17,500 nt of DNA from Actinidia chinensis. Taxonomy: Eukaryota > Streptophyta > Magnoliopsida > Ericales > Actinidiaceae. The notes under the pieces were generated by a model, which worked only from the letters and a program-made list of their open reading frames with translations, was not told where the DNA came from and did not search any database. The DNA is taken from contig CM018911.1 in assembly GCA_009663005.1 (NCBI GenBank), positions 13,272,436 to 13,289,935 of the forward strand. Reading direction: 5' to 3'. The position numbers and the translations under genes are program-made. This document shows, one piece after another, positions 8,373-17,110 of this stretch (within the stretch, counting starts at the first letter, position 1; each line of letters starts with the position of its first letter).

Positions 8373-10094
8373 TTAACAAATTTTTCAATATATTGAACAT
8401 TGTTTAGAGGTAATTGTATTTATATAATTTAAATATCAGTATTAATATTATTAAAAAATTAAATTTTTTTAGAGACATCTTTGCGACAACGGTGGCCCCG
8501 GCCGGTGCTTCTATGATGGCAGGCTATGATGTTTCCTAGTATTAGTGTTTTGGTGGCTGTGAATGCGTGTTACTTTAGCTGTCCTAAGATTTCGGAATGT
8601 TTCATTGGGGGGGAGGTCACCATCATACAAGTGGGAATGAAGAACGCAGGTAGGCGCATACGCTGCACGTCTAATCCTAAGACTTAACATCAGCTGATCA
8701 GAATATTTCGGAAAGTGAGGATTCTCAAACAGCAATACTACGTTCCACCGAAATTTTTACGAATTTGTTATCGATAAGTACCAACCGATGACGTTTAGGT
8801 ACGAAAATGCTTTTTAGTTTCTTTCCGGTTAAGAATTTTTTTAGTTGAACGACGTCGTTTTAATTTTTTTTACACCAAAAAAAACTCGTCGTTTTGGTGC
8901 TATCAGTAACACATTCGGTAAAACTTTCGATAACAGGAGGCAAAAAAAAAAAAAAACCCAAATTTCTGATCTCAATTTCATTCTCATCTAAATACTGACA
9001 AATGTTCGTGTGTGTTTGAAATAAATTATGAATTAAAAAACTGAAAAAATTAGTATTCAGGGTTTATCATTTACAACTTTTTCTTACTTTTCACTTTCCA
9101 GTTTTTCTTTTCACAGTGTTATCATAATTTTTTTTAATCTTAATAGCTTTAGACTGTGTTCAAATGCAGGATTTAGTGAAAGAAATAAAAATAAATTAAA
9201 TGATTCATAATTCTGAACGATTAAATTCGTCTAATTTTTTATTTTATTTTTTTTTCTTACGCACATTTCTTGATTCCATATACAATCTTAGGACCACAGT
9301 TTCTCATTACTTGGTTCCTAAGCTAAGGCCCATGTTACGTCTAATTCCACACCTTGGGAGCTAATGAGAGTCCTTTTTGTAAAATGTAATACAAAATATA
9401 AAAAATTTAATTAGACAGTTGAAAAAAAGTAATAAAGAGAAAAAAACTCAAAAAACGTAAGTTGGCTAAATTAGACAAAAGCTCTACCAAACTGGTCTCA
9501 ACGCAGTAAATTAAATCAAAGCTTGCATGCCCAAACTAGACCTTAATATGCACTAGAGGTGCTTGTATAGGGGATGCATGTGCTTTATGGTTCCTATTTA
9601 TTGCCTTTCCTTATTCATTCTTGGATTAGGTATTGCAATTAAAGAGGGCCATAAAAATTAACAACTAGGGTACCTAGTAATATGAGGAAAGAGGGAGTCG
9701 ATCTTGATCTGCTAATAAGTTCTAAGGTTTACAAACATCGAAAAATAGACAAATAAATATAATTTCAGATTCTTCTCGTCAGAGAAACAAGAAACACAAA
9801 AAATGTATAAAATTTGATCAATGTGTGAAAAATATTTTTTAAAAGTCAAAAAGAAAGCAATTGAAAAAAACTAATCAAACTCAAACTAAATCGATGTAAA
9901 TGAACATCTAGTACCATAGCAGAGGTCGGAGTTGCCAAAACATCAGTGCCTTATTGGTTACATTTCGTTTTTGTAATTCGAAAATTTCTAACTTTTTAAG
10001 GCCACAATTACCGGCCGAAATCATATAGGAACAACTCCAAAAGCACTTTTTAGATGTGATTTTATTAATTCCACTTTTATGCTTGGTGTAGCCT
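8373..10094. other. Intergenic DNA with one GC-richer patch, no supported gene
   Basis: Most is A/T rich. Positions 8480-8720 are more GC-balanced, with a 74-residue minus frame (8511-8735) that I do not recognise; it may be a scrap of another transposon. A 12-bp palindrome AACGACGTCGTT sits at 8848-8859, followed by an inverted repeat CACCAAAA/TTTTGGTG (8873-8880 and 8892-8899). From 8940 to 10080 there are only A/T runs and no frame of note. Confidence 0.5.
8848..8899. repeat. Palindrome plus adjacent hairpin
   Basis: AACGACGTCGTT (8848-8859) is a perfect 12-bp palindrome. CACCAAAA (8873-8880) and TTTTGGTG (8892-8899) form an 8-bp stem with an 11-base loop. The loop and right arm repeat the half-site TCGTCGTTTT. 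Together they may mark an inverted-repeat end of an old DNA element; no partner end was found. Confidence 0.6.
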
Positions 10095-10458
10095 GTAAAC
10101 GGAATCGGATCAATCTGTGAAAAATTTTTTCCCCCCCCCCCCCCAGAATACTATCGAATACGTTATTTGATAAATCTATTTAGTTAATCCGAATTCAATT
10201 TAAAATTATGTTCGATCCGATCTAAACTATTTTTTTTTTTAAATATTGAATGTTTGAAATGAGAAAAAAAATTATAAAATTTTTCAAATCGGATTCAAAG
10301 ATGGACATCTGAATCCGATCCGAGAAATACAGATTCAGGCCGAGAATCCAATCCGAGAAATGGGATCAAGTGGTGGGATTATATGGGGATATTCGGATCG
10401 AATTTTTATTAATAGATTCGAATTTAGATCGGATTCGACTTTAATCTGACTCTATTAC
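10095..10458. mobile_element. Foldback/MITE-like element with C14 insertion
   Basis: The ends GTAAACGGAATCGGAT and, reversed, GTAATAGAGTCAGATT form imperfect inverted repeats. They are bordered on both sides by AGCCT (10090-10094 and 10459-10463), a possible target duplication. Deeper arms also pair: GTTCGATCCGATCTAAA (10210-10226) with TTTAGATCGGATTCGAC (10423-10439), and ATCGGATTCA (10287-10296) with TGAATCCGAT (10309-10318). The GATCCGAA-type words recur throughout. There is no coding capacity. The superfamily is uncertain; hAT-like is a guess. Confidence 0.6.
10131..10144 (+). repeat. C14 homopolymer
   Basis: Fourteen cytosines follow a T-run inside the left half of the foldback element and have no counterpart in its right half, so the run arose after the element formed. 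Its length may be affected by sequencing error. Confidence 0.9.
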
Positions 10459-10463
10459 AGCCT

Positions 10464-11775
10464 CCTTTCTGGGGGCCTTATGATTTTGTGTGGTTGAAAA
10501 GTTTTCAATTGATAAAATTAAAAATCAAAAAAAATCAAAAAAGTAGAAACACAAAGAAACATTGATAACTCATTAATGTCTTTTGATACGAGTATAGGTC
10601 CTACCTCTTACTGCCCATCAGAAGAAATGTGAAAATGGCAAATGTGTGGGGGTGCTCCTCTATTTCAAAATCCACCAATTTTTTATGGTCACTGTTAGAA
10701 GTCGAGAATTAGGGAAAAAAAAAAAGCCAATTAACATCTGCATTGGATTGGATTGAAATCAAATAATTGGGAGTGAATTACGTGGTGGGGAACTCGAAAT
10801 AGCAATTTTCAATGTGAGGCTTATTCTTGTTTCACATTCCAAAGAAGACCATTTTAGTGTATGTATTTTAACAAAGAAAAAAAATAGAGAGTCAATATCA
10901 CAGGGAGGAGAGATGTTTTTCTCACCTAATATGAGGGAGAGGGGTCGTTACTTAAATAAGTGTACTTTAAATAAAAATAGTAGCAATTTCTGGTAAAAAT
11001 AATATAAAAAATGCAATAATCCTACCATTATTTCATTATCTCTAATATGGGTCATGATATGGGTCATGCCATGTGGCGATAGTTAAAACTAAAACCCGAC
11101 AATATCCAAAACAATCACAAATAGAGTTGGTTTAATTCCGTAACCAAAATATTACTGCACCACCGCTACCGCTACCGTTACAGATGAGAGATATTTTTCC
11201 CTTTTTTTTTGTATTCATAAAAGATTAAATGCGCTTCAGAAACAAGTTGCTGAAAAAATTGACAGTGCTGAAAAAAAATTGGGCATTGGCTAAAACAGTT
11301 GTGGCAAAAGTTTTTCCAGCGACTAGATGACAACGTCGACAGCCGCTAGAGGTGGGTATAGCTGAACTTTGGACAGAGTGAGTTGAGTGGACGAGGGTTT
11401 GTATGTAATGAGAAATGAGAAGGGTTGGTAAAAAATAATAGGAGCGTTTTTATTAATTGTATTAGAAATTGTGTAGAAGGACCATTGATTCGAAGTCACC
11501 AATTAGAATTTAACGAGGATCGAGGTAATGGCAAATAGAAAAGATATAGAATCTTACCTTGATTTTCAAGCTGATATATGGCATGTTGTCAACAACACAA
11601 GTGAAGCAGCAAAGAACACTGCATAAAAAATTTGGAAGCTGCAAAAAGTGATCACTGTAGTTGGTCTACAATAGGTTTTTAGGCGGGCATGCAATTGTCA
11701 AATTTCCCAAATCAGTGGGACACAAATGGACCCAAGATGCTGCCACATGTCACTGCCACAAAGGGTCCGAAACAC
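10464..11775. other. Intergenic DNA upstream of the proline-rich pseudogene
   Basis: No supported gene; the 60-residue frame at 10814-10996 is low-complexity. A perfect tandem pair of ATATGGGTCATG lies at 11045-11068, and a short CTACCG triplet-like run at 11160-11180. The part nearest 11775 would be the distal promoter of the proline-rich gene. I could not assign specific regulatory boxes there with confidence. Confidence 0.5.
11045..11068 (+). repeat. Perfect 12-bp tandem duplication
   Basis: ATATGGGTCATG occurs twice head to tail without mismatch. It is probably a replication slippage product. Confidence 0.9.
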
Positions 11776-11782
11776 TATAAAA
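11776..11782 (+). promoter_or_regulatory. TATA box of the proline-rich pseudogene
   Basis: CTATAAAAGGCC is a near-ideal plant TATA context. It lies 73 bases upstream of the ATG at 11849, leaving room for a start site about 30 bases downstream and a short leader of roughly 40 bases. The promoter core therefore outlived the reading frame. Confidence 0.6.
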
Positions 11783-11848
11783 GGCCACCCAAACTCACTC
11801 ATTATGGCAGACCAACTCAACTAGTATTTCCTCCATTACATTTAAAAG

Positions 11849-12437
11849 ATGTCTTTCAAATACTTGCTAGTGTTTTCACTTGCAGTGGTGGCTCTCATCA
11901 CACTCCACCCTCACTTGCTGATTACCACAACCCCACCCCTCATGGGTAAGAAACCACCAATCCCATCCCGATTGGCAAACCTCCCAAGGGTGGAGTGAAG
12001 CCACCACCAGAGCACAAGCCACCAACCACAATTGGCTTACCACCCAAGGGAAGATCCACTCCTGAGTACAATCCACCCAAAGCCAATTGGGTAAACCAAA
12101 GGAGAGAACCACTACCGTTGGTAGAACCTCCCACGGGAGAGAGCCACTGCCAGAGCACAAGCTTCCTACTCCATTTGGTATACCTCCCAGGGGAGAGAAG
12201 CCACTGGCCAGAGCACAAGCCGCCAAAGCATGGTCACTACCCAGGGCACCCTTCAGTGGCAAACACTTAGAGACCTTCCACAAGCCGCCCTAACAAACCT
12301 CCAACTCCATCGAAGAAGCCACTTGCTCTCCTCACAAGCCGCCCTACAAACCTCCAACGCCTCCCTTTTCGACTGAGTGTCCTCGTACTAGCCATGGCTA
12401 TTATCTATATTTACAAATAAGAGACATTATCACATGA
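11849..12437 (+). pseudogene. Repetitive proline-rich cell-wall protein, frameshifted relic
   Basis: The ATG at 11849 opens MSFKYLLVFSLAVVALI, a good secretory signal peptide, but that frame runs to a stop at about 11996. The mature start continues in another frame as TPPSLADYHNPTPHG and hits a stop at 11947. Downstream frames carry GKPPKGGVKPPPEHKPPT, HGREPLPEHKLPTPFGIPP, PEHKPPKHGHYPGHP and twice HKPPYKPPTP. The EHK/EYN codons recur at 12010, 12064, 12153 and 12211, and HKPPYKPP at 12279 and 12333: spacing is 54-58 bases, an 18-19 residue repeat. The first HKPPYKPP unit has an extra A that creates a stop; the last is open to 12437. At least four frame breaks are needed, so this is a pseudogene. 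Relatives are hydroxyproline-rich structural proteins of the cell wall. No intron is apparent. Confidence 0.82.
12279..12361 (+). repeat. Two HKPPYKPPTP coding repeats, 54-bp period
   Basis: CACAAGCCGCCCTA(A)CAAA followed by CCTCCAAC occurs at 12279-12308 and 12333-12361. They are nearly identical apart from the inserted A in the first copy, so they are either recently duplicated or homogenised compared with the more decayed repeats upstream. Confidence 0.85.
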
Positions 12438-13373
12438 GCGTATCCATATTCGCGAGTCACTATTAACGGTGGGCTGGGTAGTGTTCAATCTTATGTAGTT
12501 GAGATTGTGGAAATTTCTGGTATGGGTTATATATGTATCATTTTCATCTAGTATAAATTAATATATCCCTGGTTTTGATTTTCTTTTGCTTATCAAATTA
12601 TCGCGATTCTTTAACCCATTCCATTCTAATTATTGTAATTGGACGAAATTATATCTAAATAGTGAGAAGGGTAAACCTTCATTGTCAATTTACAAAACAA
12701 AAGACAATGGTTGAATAATGTTAGATTAATGTGGAATTGAAGTAAGTTATTCATGACTTTGAAGCTCTAAACATGTGCGGTTTTGTTTATGGGTTACGGA
12801 GGTAAACGGAATTATATATATGCATTAAAAATCTTCAGAGTATTTTTTTATTGTAATTACCTCGTTGATTTGGGGCCTTTGATAATTTTTGTGCATTGTA
12901 TTAATTCCATGGCATTTCGTTAAAAATTGTCATGTGGTGATGGCCAAATGCTATGAAACTGTACCTCGCTAATATCCTTTTAACAAATAGTTTGGAAAAG
13001 CTACGGAACTTTTGTGAGTGAGGCCGGTTACTAGTTATGACCAAGGTGGAACCAAGTATAGATTCTTGCACCCGAGATTTGATTGAATTCCTTTCCTGAT
13101 TTGTTTGGGCTTTTGAAAAACTTATTAATGTCCTCGGTATATTTTGACATTATCTTGTCATATTAATGCTTCCCAGTTTAAATTACTTTCAATCGGTTGA
13201 TGGTTTGAAATTTGGTAGTATGAGATTGATTGGTGGATGGAGAATTAAGATTTTTAGATTAATTATCTTTTGGTCTTAAATTTGTTTTTTGAGATATTGA
13301 TATATTAATATTTTGTACATTTTGAGTATTTTTAGTGCTCGAATTGTATAAAGGGGTTGATCTTTATCATTTA
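12438..13373. other. AT-rich DNA downstream of the proline-rich pseudogene
   Basis: No open frame worth calling. The first few hundred bases would be the former 3' untranslated and terminator region of the pseudogene; no convincing poly(A) signal stands out among many AATAAA-like words. The remainder is featureless. Confidence 0.5.
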
Positions 13374-13815
13374 GGGGTCGTTTGGCTACCGAATTAGTGA
13401 AGGGGATAATTTTTTTCTCCCAGCTTTTACCTAGCGGATTATGGGGGGGCGGATAATTTATTAGCCCCGGATAATTTATGCCTCTGGAGGTGGATAGCGG
13501 CGAGATAATTTTATGGGTGGCCTAGACCCTAACGAAAAGTTTATCCGGGGGATAGGGATGGGGGATAAGAAAAAAAATATATAAGAGAAACAAAATGTGA
13601 TAATTTTTTTTTTATTATATATATAGAGAAATAAAATATCTATTTTTAATTTCTAAATATTTTATATTTTTGTTTTTTGCTATATAGTATTGTTCTTCCT
13701 TTATACTCCCCCTTATCATCCATTCTAAAAAGTATCTAAATAAGTTAAAAAAATTATCGCCCCTCTGAAATTTATCATCCCCATCCCCCTCCCATATCCT
13801 CCCGCCAACGAGCCT
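13374..13815. mobile_element. PIF/Harbinger (Tourist)-like MITE
   Basis: The left end GGGGTCGTTTGGC and the reversed right end AGGCTCGTTGGC form imperfect terminal inverted repeats. Both ends abut TTA (13371-13373 and 13816-13818), the 3-bp target typical of this superfamily. The element is about 442 bp and has no coding frame. Subterminal GGATAATTT words sit at 13404, 13451 and 13469, with AGATAATTT near 13503; they recur inverted near the right end (AAATTATC at 13751, AAATTTATCATCC at 13768). The left half is G-rich and the right half C-rich, so it can fold on itself. Mobility would depend on a transposase encoded elsewhere. Confidence 0.75.
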
Positions 13816-13818
13816 TTA

Positions 13819-14110
13819 TACTATTTGATGGCGTATAAACTATTTGGTGCTAAAAGAAGCCCCTTTGGAAGTTTGTCAAAAAACAATGCGGACGACTACA
13901 ATTTCTCCTCGAATGCCTGTCATAACAAAGCACGTTGAATTTCATCATCACTACTCCATCATAAGCACAAATTAAGGTTCATCAACACTAATGAGAAGCT
14001 TTCAGCATTAACAAAGTAGTATCAACAAGAAATTTCTAGAGGGCCGCACGAGAATTTTTTTGTGTGGTCTAGTTAGAACATGTTTATTTTTTTGTGAAAG
14101 GGGATAATTT
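13819..14110. other. Spacer between the MITE and a GC-richer patch
   Basis: No gene. It ends with GTGAAAGGGGATAATTT (14094-14110), which matches the MITE's GTGAAGGGGATAATTT (13397-13412) except for one added A. It may be a stray fragment of the same family. Confidence 0.5.
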
Positions 14111-14487
14111 ATCAAGCGTCATCTTTGGCTAATCTAGGACAAATACCGCGGTTGGCTGTCCTTCTATAGCAAGCTCGACGGGGGTTTCTGTACTGGAGCT
14201 TGGTCCAGACGCAACGTCGGTGGTGATCTAGGCACATAAGGGGACAAAAGGTGACTGCAAGCCCGAGGTCCCTCCTCTGACAGCTAGCATGCTTGGATCG
14301 AGACATTCGCTACATGAACATGCTAGCTACTAGGCCTTTGCCTTAGGACTGACTGGTCAATCGCCCACTCACTGACAACAACGCATTTTAGCGTGTCTAG
14401 GCATGTCTGAGCTTGAGTGTGGTCCTAATAAATGATAGTTGATGCATCCCAGGTACGCGCCTAAACGCGCGATAAGTTAGGCCTATA
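14111..14487. other. GC-richer segment of unknown origin
   Basis: Composition shifts sharply from the AT-rich surroundings at about 14110 and back at about 14500, with several CpG-containing words (ACGCGCCTAAACGCGCGA near 14454). The only frame is a 64-residue minus-strand one (14112-14306) that I do not recognise. A perfect 10-bp inverted repeat lies at 14282-14291 and 14319-14328. It may be a piece of another transposon cut by the adjacent LTR insertion at 14488. Confidence 0.45.
14282..14328. repeat. Perfect 10-bp inverted repeat, 27-base loop
   Basis: AGCTAGCATG (14282-14291) pairs exactly with CATGCTAGCT (14319-14328). The arms are themselves partly palindromic (GCTAGC). No downstream T-run or coding partner suggests a function. 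Confidence 0.85.
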
Positions 14488-15518
14488 TGTAATAACCCGT
14501 CCCTAAATTATCTTTACTTTTATTACATAAAAGAAGTTGTTGAAATTACATTTAAATCATTTAATATGATTTGGGATTAAATTGAAAGATGCATAATTTT
14601 TTGAAAAAAAATTAAAATTTTTTTTAGATTAATATAATTACTGAAGTTAAAGGGGCGAAGTATATTTTGTGCATTAACTGCTATTCAGAACAATACGTGG
14701 TGCTTTTTCTCTGTTAATTGTAAATCTTAATATATATTAACTTGGATAAAGGAAAGAAACAGAGAGAAAAACAAAAGAAACAGAGACTTAAGAAGGAAAG
14801 AAAACGCATTGGACAGAGGAAAAAACAAAAAAATAACATAGAGTTAGAATTAAGATCAACGTGAGATGATATCGGATTGATGTGAAATTTTAGTAAATGA
14901 TGATCATGGCAGGCAGATCTTCATATCATGGGTCTGGTCCTTCCAATGTAATTTGAGGTAAGCAGAGGTAACAATATACTTTCTAACTCCAGAAGTTATT
15001 TCTTCAATTATCTGATTTTGTTACTCTTTTGAGCAAATGTGCCACTGTTGAAATCTATGAGATTTATTTGATTCTGACATGTTAAAACATGATTTGTATT
15101 GTCTGAATGTCATAGATTGAATAGTATGGACTGAACCTGAAAATAACCCTGTGCAGGACAGGCCCGAGTATAACCAGAAGGCTAGGTGAAGTGGGTAGGT
15201 CGGGCCACGCAGTTGCGTACCGGAAAACCGGTGTATTAGGTTCTTTGATTAATTATTGATTCCTTTGATCATATTCCACAGTTTTATTGTATACTTCCCT
15301 GCTTAATTTATTTTCAAGCGGGGCGAGTGATTCCCGGGTAGTACGATAATGGGTCGGGAGAAAGACTTGAAATTTAAATGATTTTTTTTGTATTAATTAT
15401 TTTGGGATACATTGTATAAATAAAATTGAATATTATACCTTCTTTTCTTCGCTCTGATTTGTATATAAAGAATATGATTGGCGATTAGCAATTAACGGCC
15501 GCGGGCTGGGTCATTACA
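14488..15518 (+). mobile_element. Probable solo Ty3/gypsy LTR
   Basis: The segment begins TGTAATAACCCG and ends GGGTCATTACA, giving TG...CA termini that are inverted copies of each other (TGTAATRACCC). The combination of a TGTAATA-type start and a GGTCATTACA end is typical of plant Ty3/gypsy LTRs. Length is about 1.03 kb. A TATAAATA word lies at 15415-15422, roughly 100 bases before the end, as expected of an LTR promoter. Neither flank has a primer binding site or internal sequence, so it looks like a solo LTR left by recombination. The 5-bp flanks (CTATA and CTTAT) do not match exactly. Plus orientation is inferred from the end sequence. Confidence 0.72.
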
Positions 15519-16689
15519 CTTATTCTCTCAAAGGTAATGAAATTTCTTGCGCCTCTAAGCCGTAAACTTTTGTCACTCTAATACACTTTGTTATTCACCG
15601 GTCATTTAACTTGGTGAACCGTCACAAACCTGTTGCCTGACAGCTCCAACGGCCATTTTCTCATTGTCCTGTGTTGCAGTTTCCGGACCTAGTAACAATA
15701 ACTAAACCGAAAAGTACGGCTCCACTAGCTCATAACGCACTTGCAGAATCTATCTTCGAATTCTTCATCCTTCATTCTCTCCTAGTGTCCCCACCCCCTA
15801 GTTTATTACTTTACGGGCAATGATATTGCATATGTATATCCAACCTTGACATCTTATGAGTTAAAAGCGTATGTTATCACAAATGATAATGGCTATTAAC
15901 AAATGTATGGCCACTGAATTTTCCAGTACCCACACAGTCCTCAATAGTTTGGACTTTTAGAAATCTATTTAATTTCCTCCTTTTGTTAAATATCACCCTA
16001 GATTTTTTCCTGTGTCATTGGAAACAATCTGTAAAAGCCAACTATGTTTACTCATGTAGCTGGAACGCAACATGCAGAAAAACTCTTCCAACTAATTATA
16101 ACTAGAACAAAGCACCATGGATAATGGAAACTAGTTTATAAATATTTAGGAATATAACAATAATATGCCTTCGTATTTTGCAAATGGATAGATACTCTGT
16201 TCTTAAGACTGTTAAAATTTAATGTATTAGAACAAAACAACGGAGCCAAACGGTAAAAAGCATTAAACAAGTTTTCCTTCCTTTTAACAAAAAAAGGACT
16301 GACATCTATCAAGGTATAGTGGCATTAAAACATTTAATTCTACCTTTATGATTCTCGTTGAGATGGAAGGACAGTACGGTGAAAGGCTAGTTTTTCGTAC
16401 CTGAACCTAATCATATATGAATCAATCTCCCACATTTACTTCTAGTCTAATTGAAAAAAAGCCCATAGATCCCAGTACATGTCAACTGGACAAGGTCCCA
16501 AACAAACCCCTACAAAAAGGACATCCATGTCTTCATTCCAACAACACATCCTGAAGAATAAACTTTCTTACTGTTCCATTCTAGTGCTTTTCTTTGGCTA
16601 GCTTCTCTCACCAGCCTCTCTTTCGCTGATGCGAGGAAGCTATCAGATCTAACTACTGATTCTACTCTCGATTGAAGAAAAGCACAATT
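15519..16689. other. AT-rich intergenic DNA, no supported gene
   Basis: Nothing recognisable on either strand. A small patch at 15605-15710 is more GC-balanced but has no frame longer than about 30 codons. The 3' part of a 137-residue minus frame (16510-16923) reaches into this stretch, but its residues here have no repeat or motif. Confidence 0.5.
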
Positions 16690-17110
16690 GCTCAGATGAA
16701 CCAAAACCACATAAACCACCAAGGAACCCACACACACACCAACTTGCCCTGCACCAACACCAACTCCCAGATACGCTACCATCCCCGCTGCTCCACCAAA
16801 ATGCCGGCAAAGGGACCAACACCACCACTGCCAAATGTGCCTCCACACCTCTAGACGCAGACACATGGATGAAGAAGAAATGCCTGAGCTTGAAGCATAG
16901 CATAACCATAAAGCTAAATACAAGCCATAAGCACCACCACCTCGAAGGCACCTCTAGTACCCCCTCACATGATCCACCACCGGGACCAACGCACCATCAC
17001 CCTCCATGAACACCAACACCACGTCGCCGCATGCACCAACACCACCAGCCCCCGGTCGAATTGACACCTAAAACCAACGCCCCTTTCTCCTCCTGCCTTG
17101 AAGAGCAATT
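16690..17110 (-). pseudogene. Degenerate glycine-rich coding relic
   Basis: The minus strand is dense in GGN and GTN codons: frames within 16510-16923 give GGAAGMVAYLGVGVGAGQVG, another gives GGVGPFAG, and the distal part (around 17060-17000) gives GAGGVGACGD. No single frame carries the glycine repeats throughout, and stops interrupt them, so if this was a gene it is broken. Glycine-rich cell-wall or secreted proteins of plants have such GGVGAGxG repeats. A non-coding expansion of CCA/ACC words on the plus strand is an equally possible source. No start, signal peptide or promoter could be assigned. Confidence 0.35.

Noticed and set aside
8371..8378. TGTTAACA as the outer LTR terminus of the gypsy element.
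   Set aside because: It gives no flanking duplication. Ending the LTR at 8367 gives an exact TTTTG match with 5522-5526.
11876..12283. 135-residue minus-strand frame and its 92-residue overlap opposite the proline-rich region.
   Set aside because: They are shadows of the repetitive plus-strand coding sequence (Trp/Gly-rich complements of Pro codons), without start context or recognised domain.
14112..14306. 64-residue Arg/Cys-rich minus frame as a zinc-binding protein.
   Set aside because: Cysteine spacing fits no known finger, and the frame follows simply from the local GC-rich composition.
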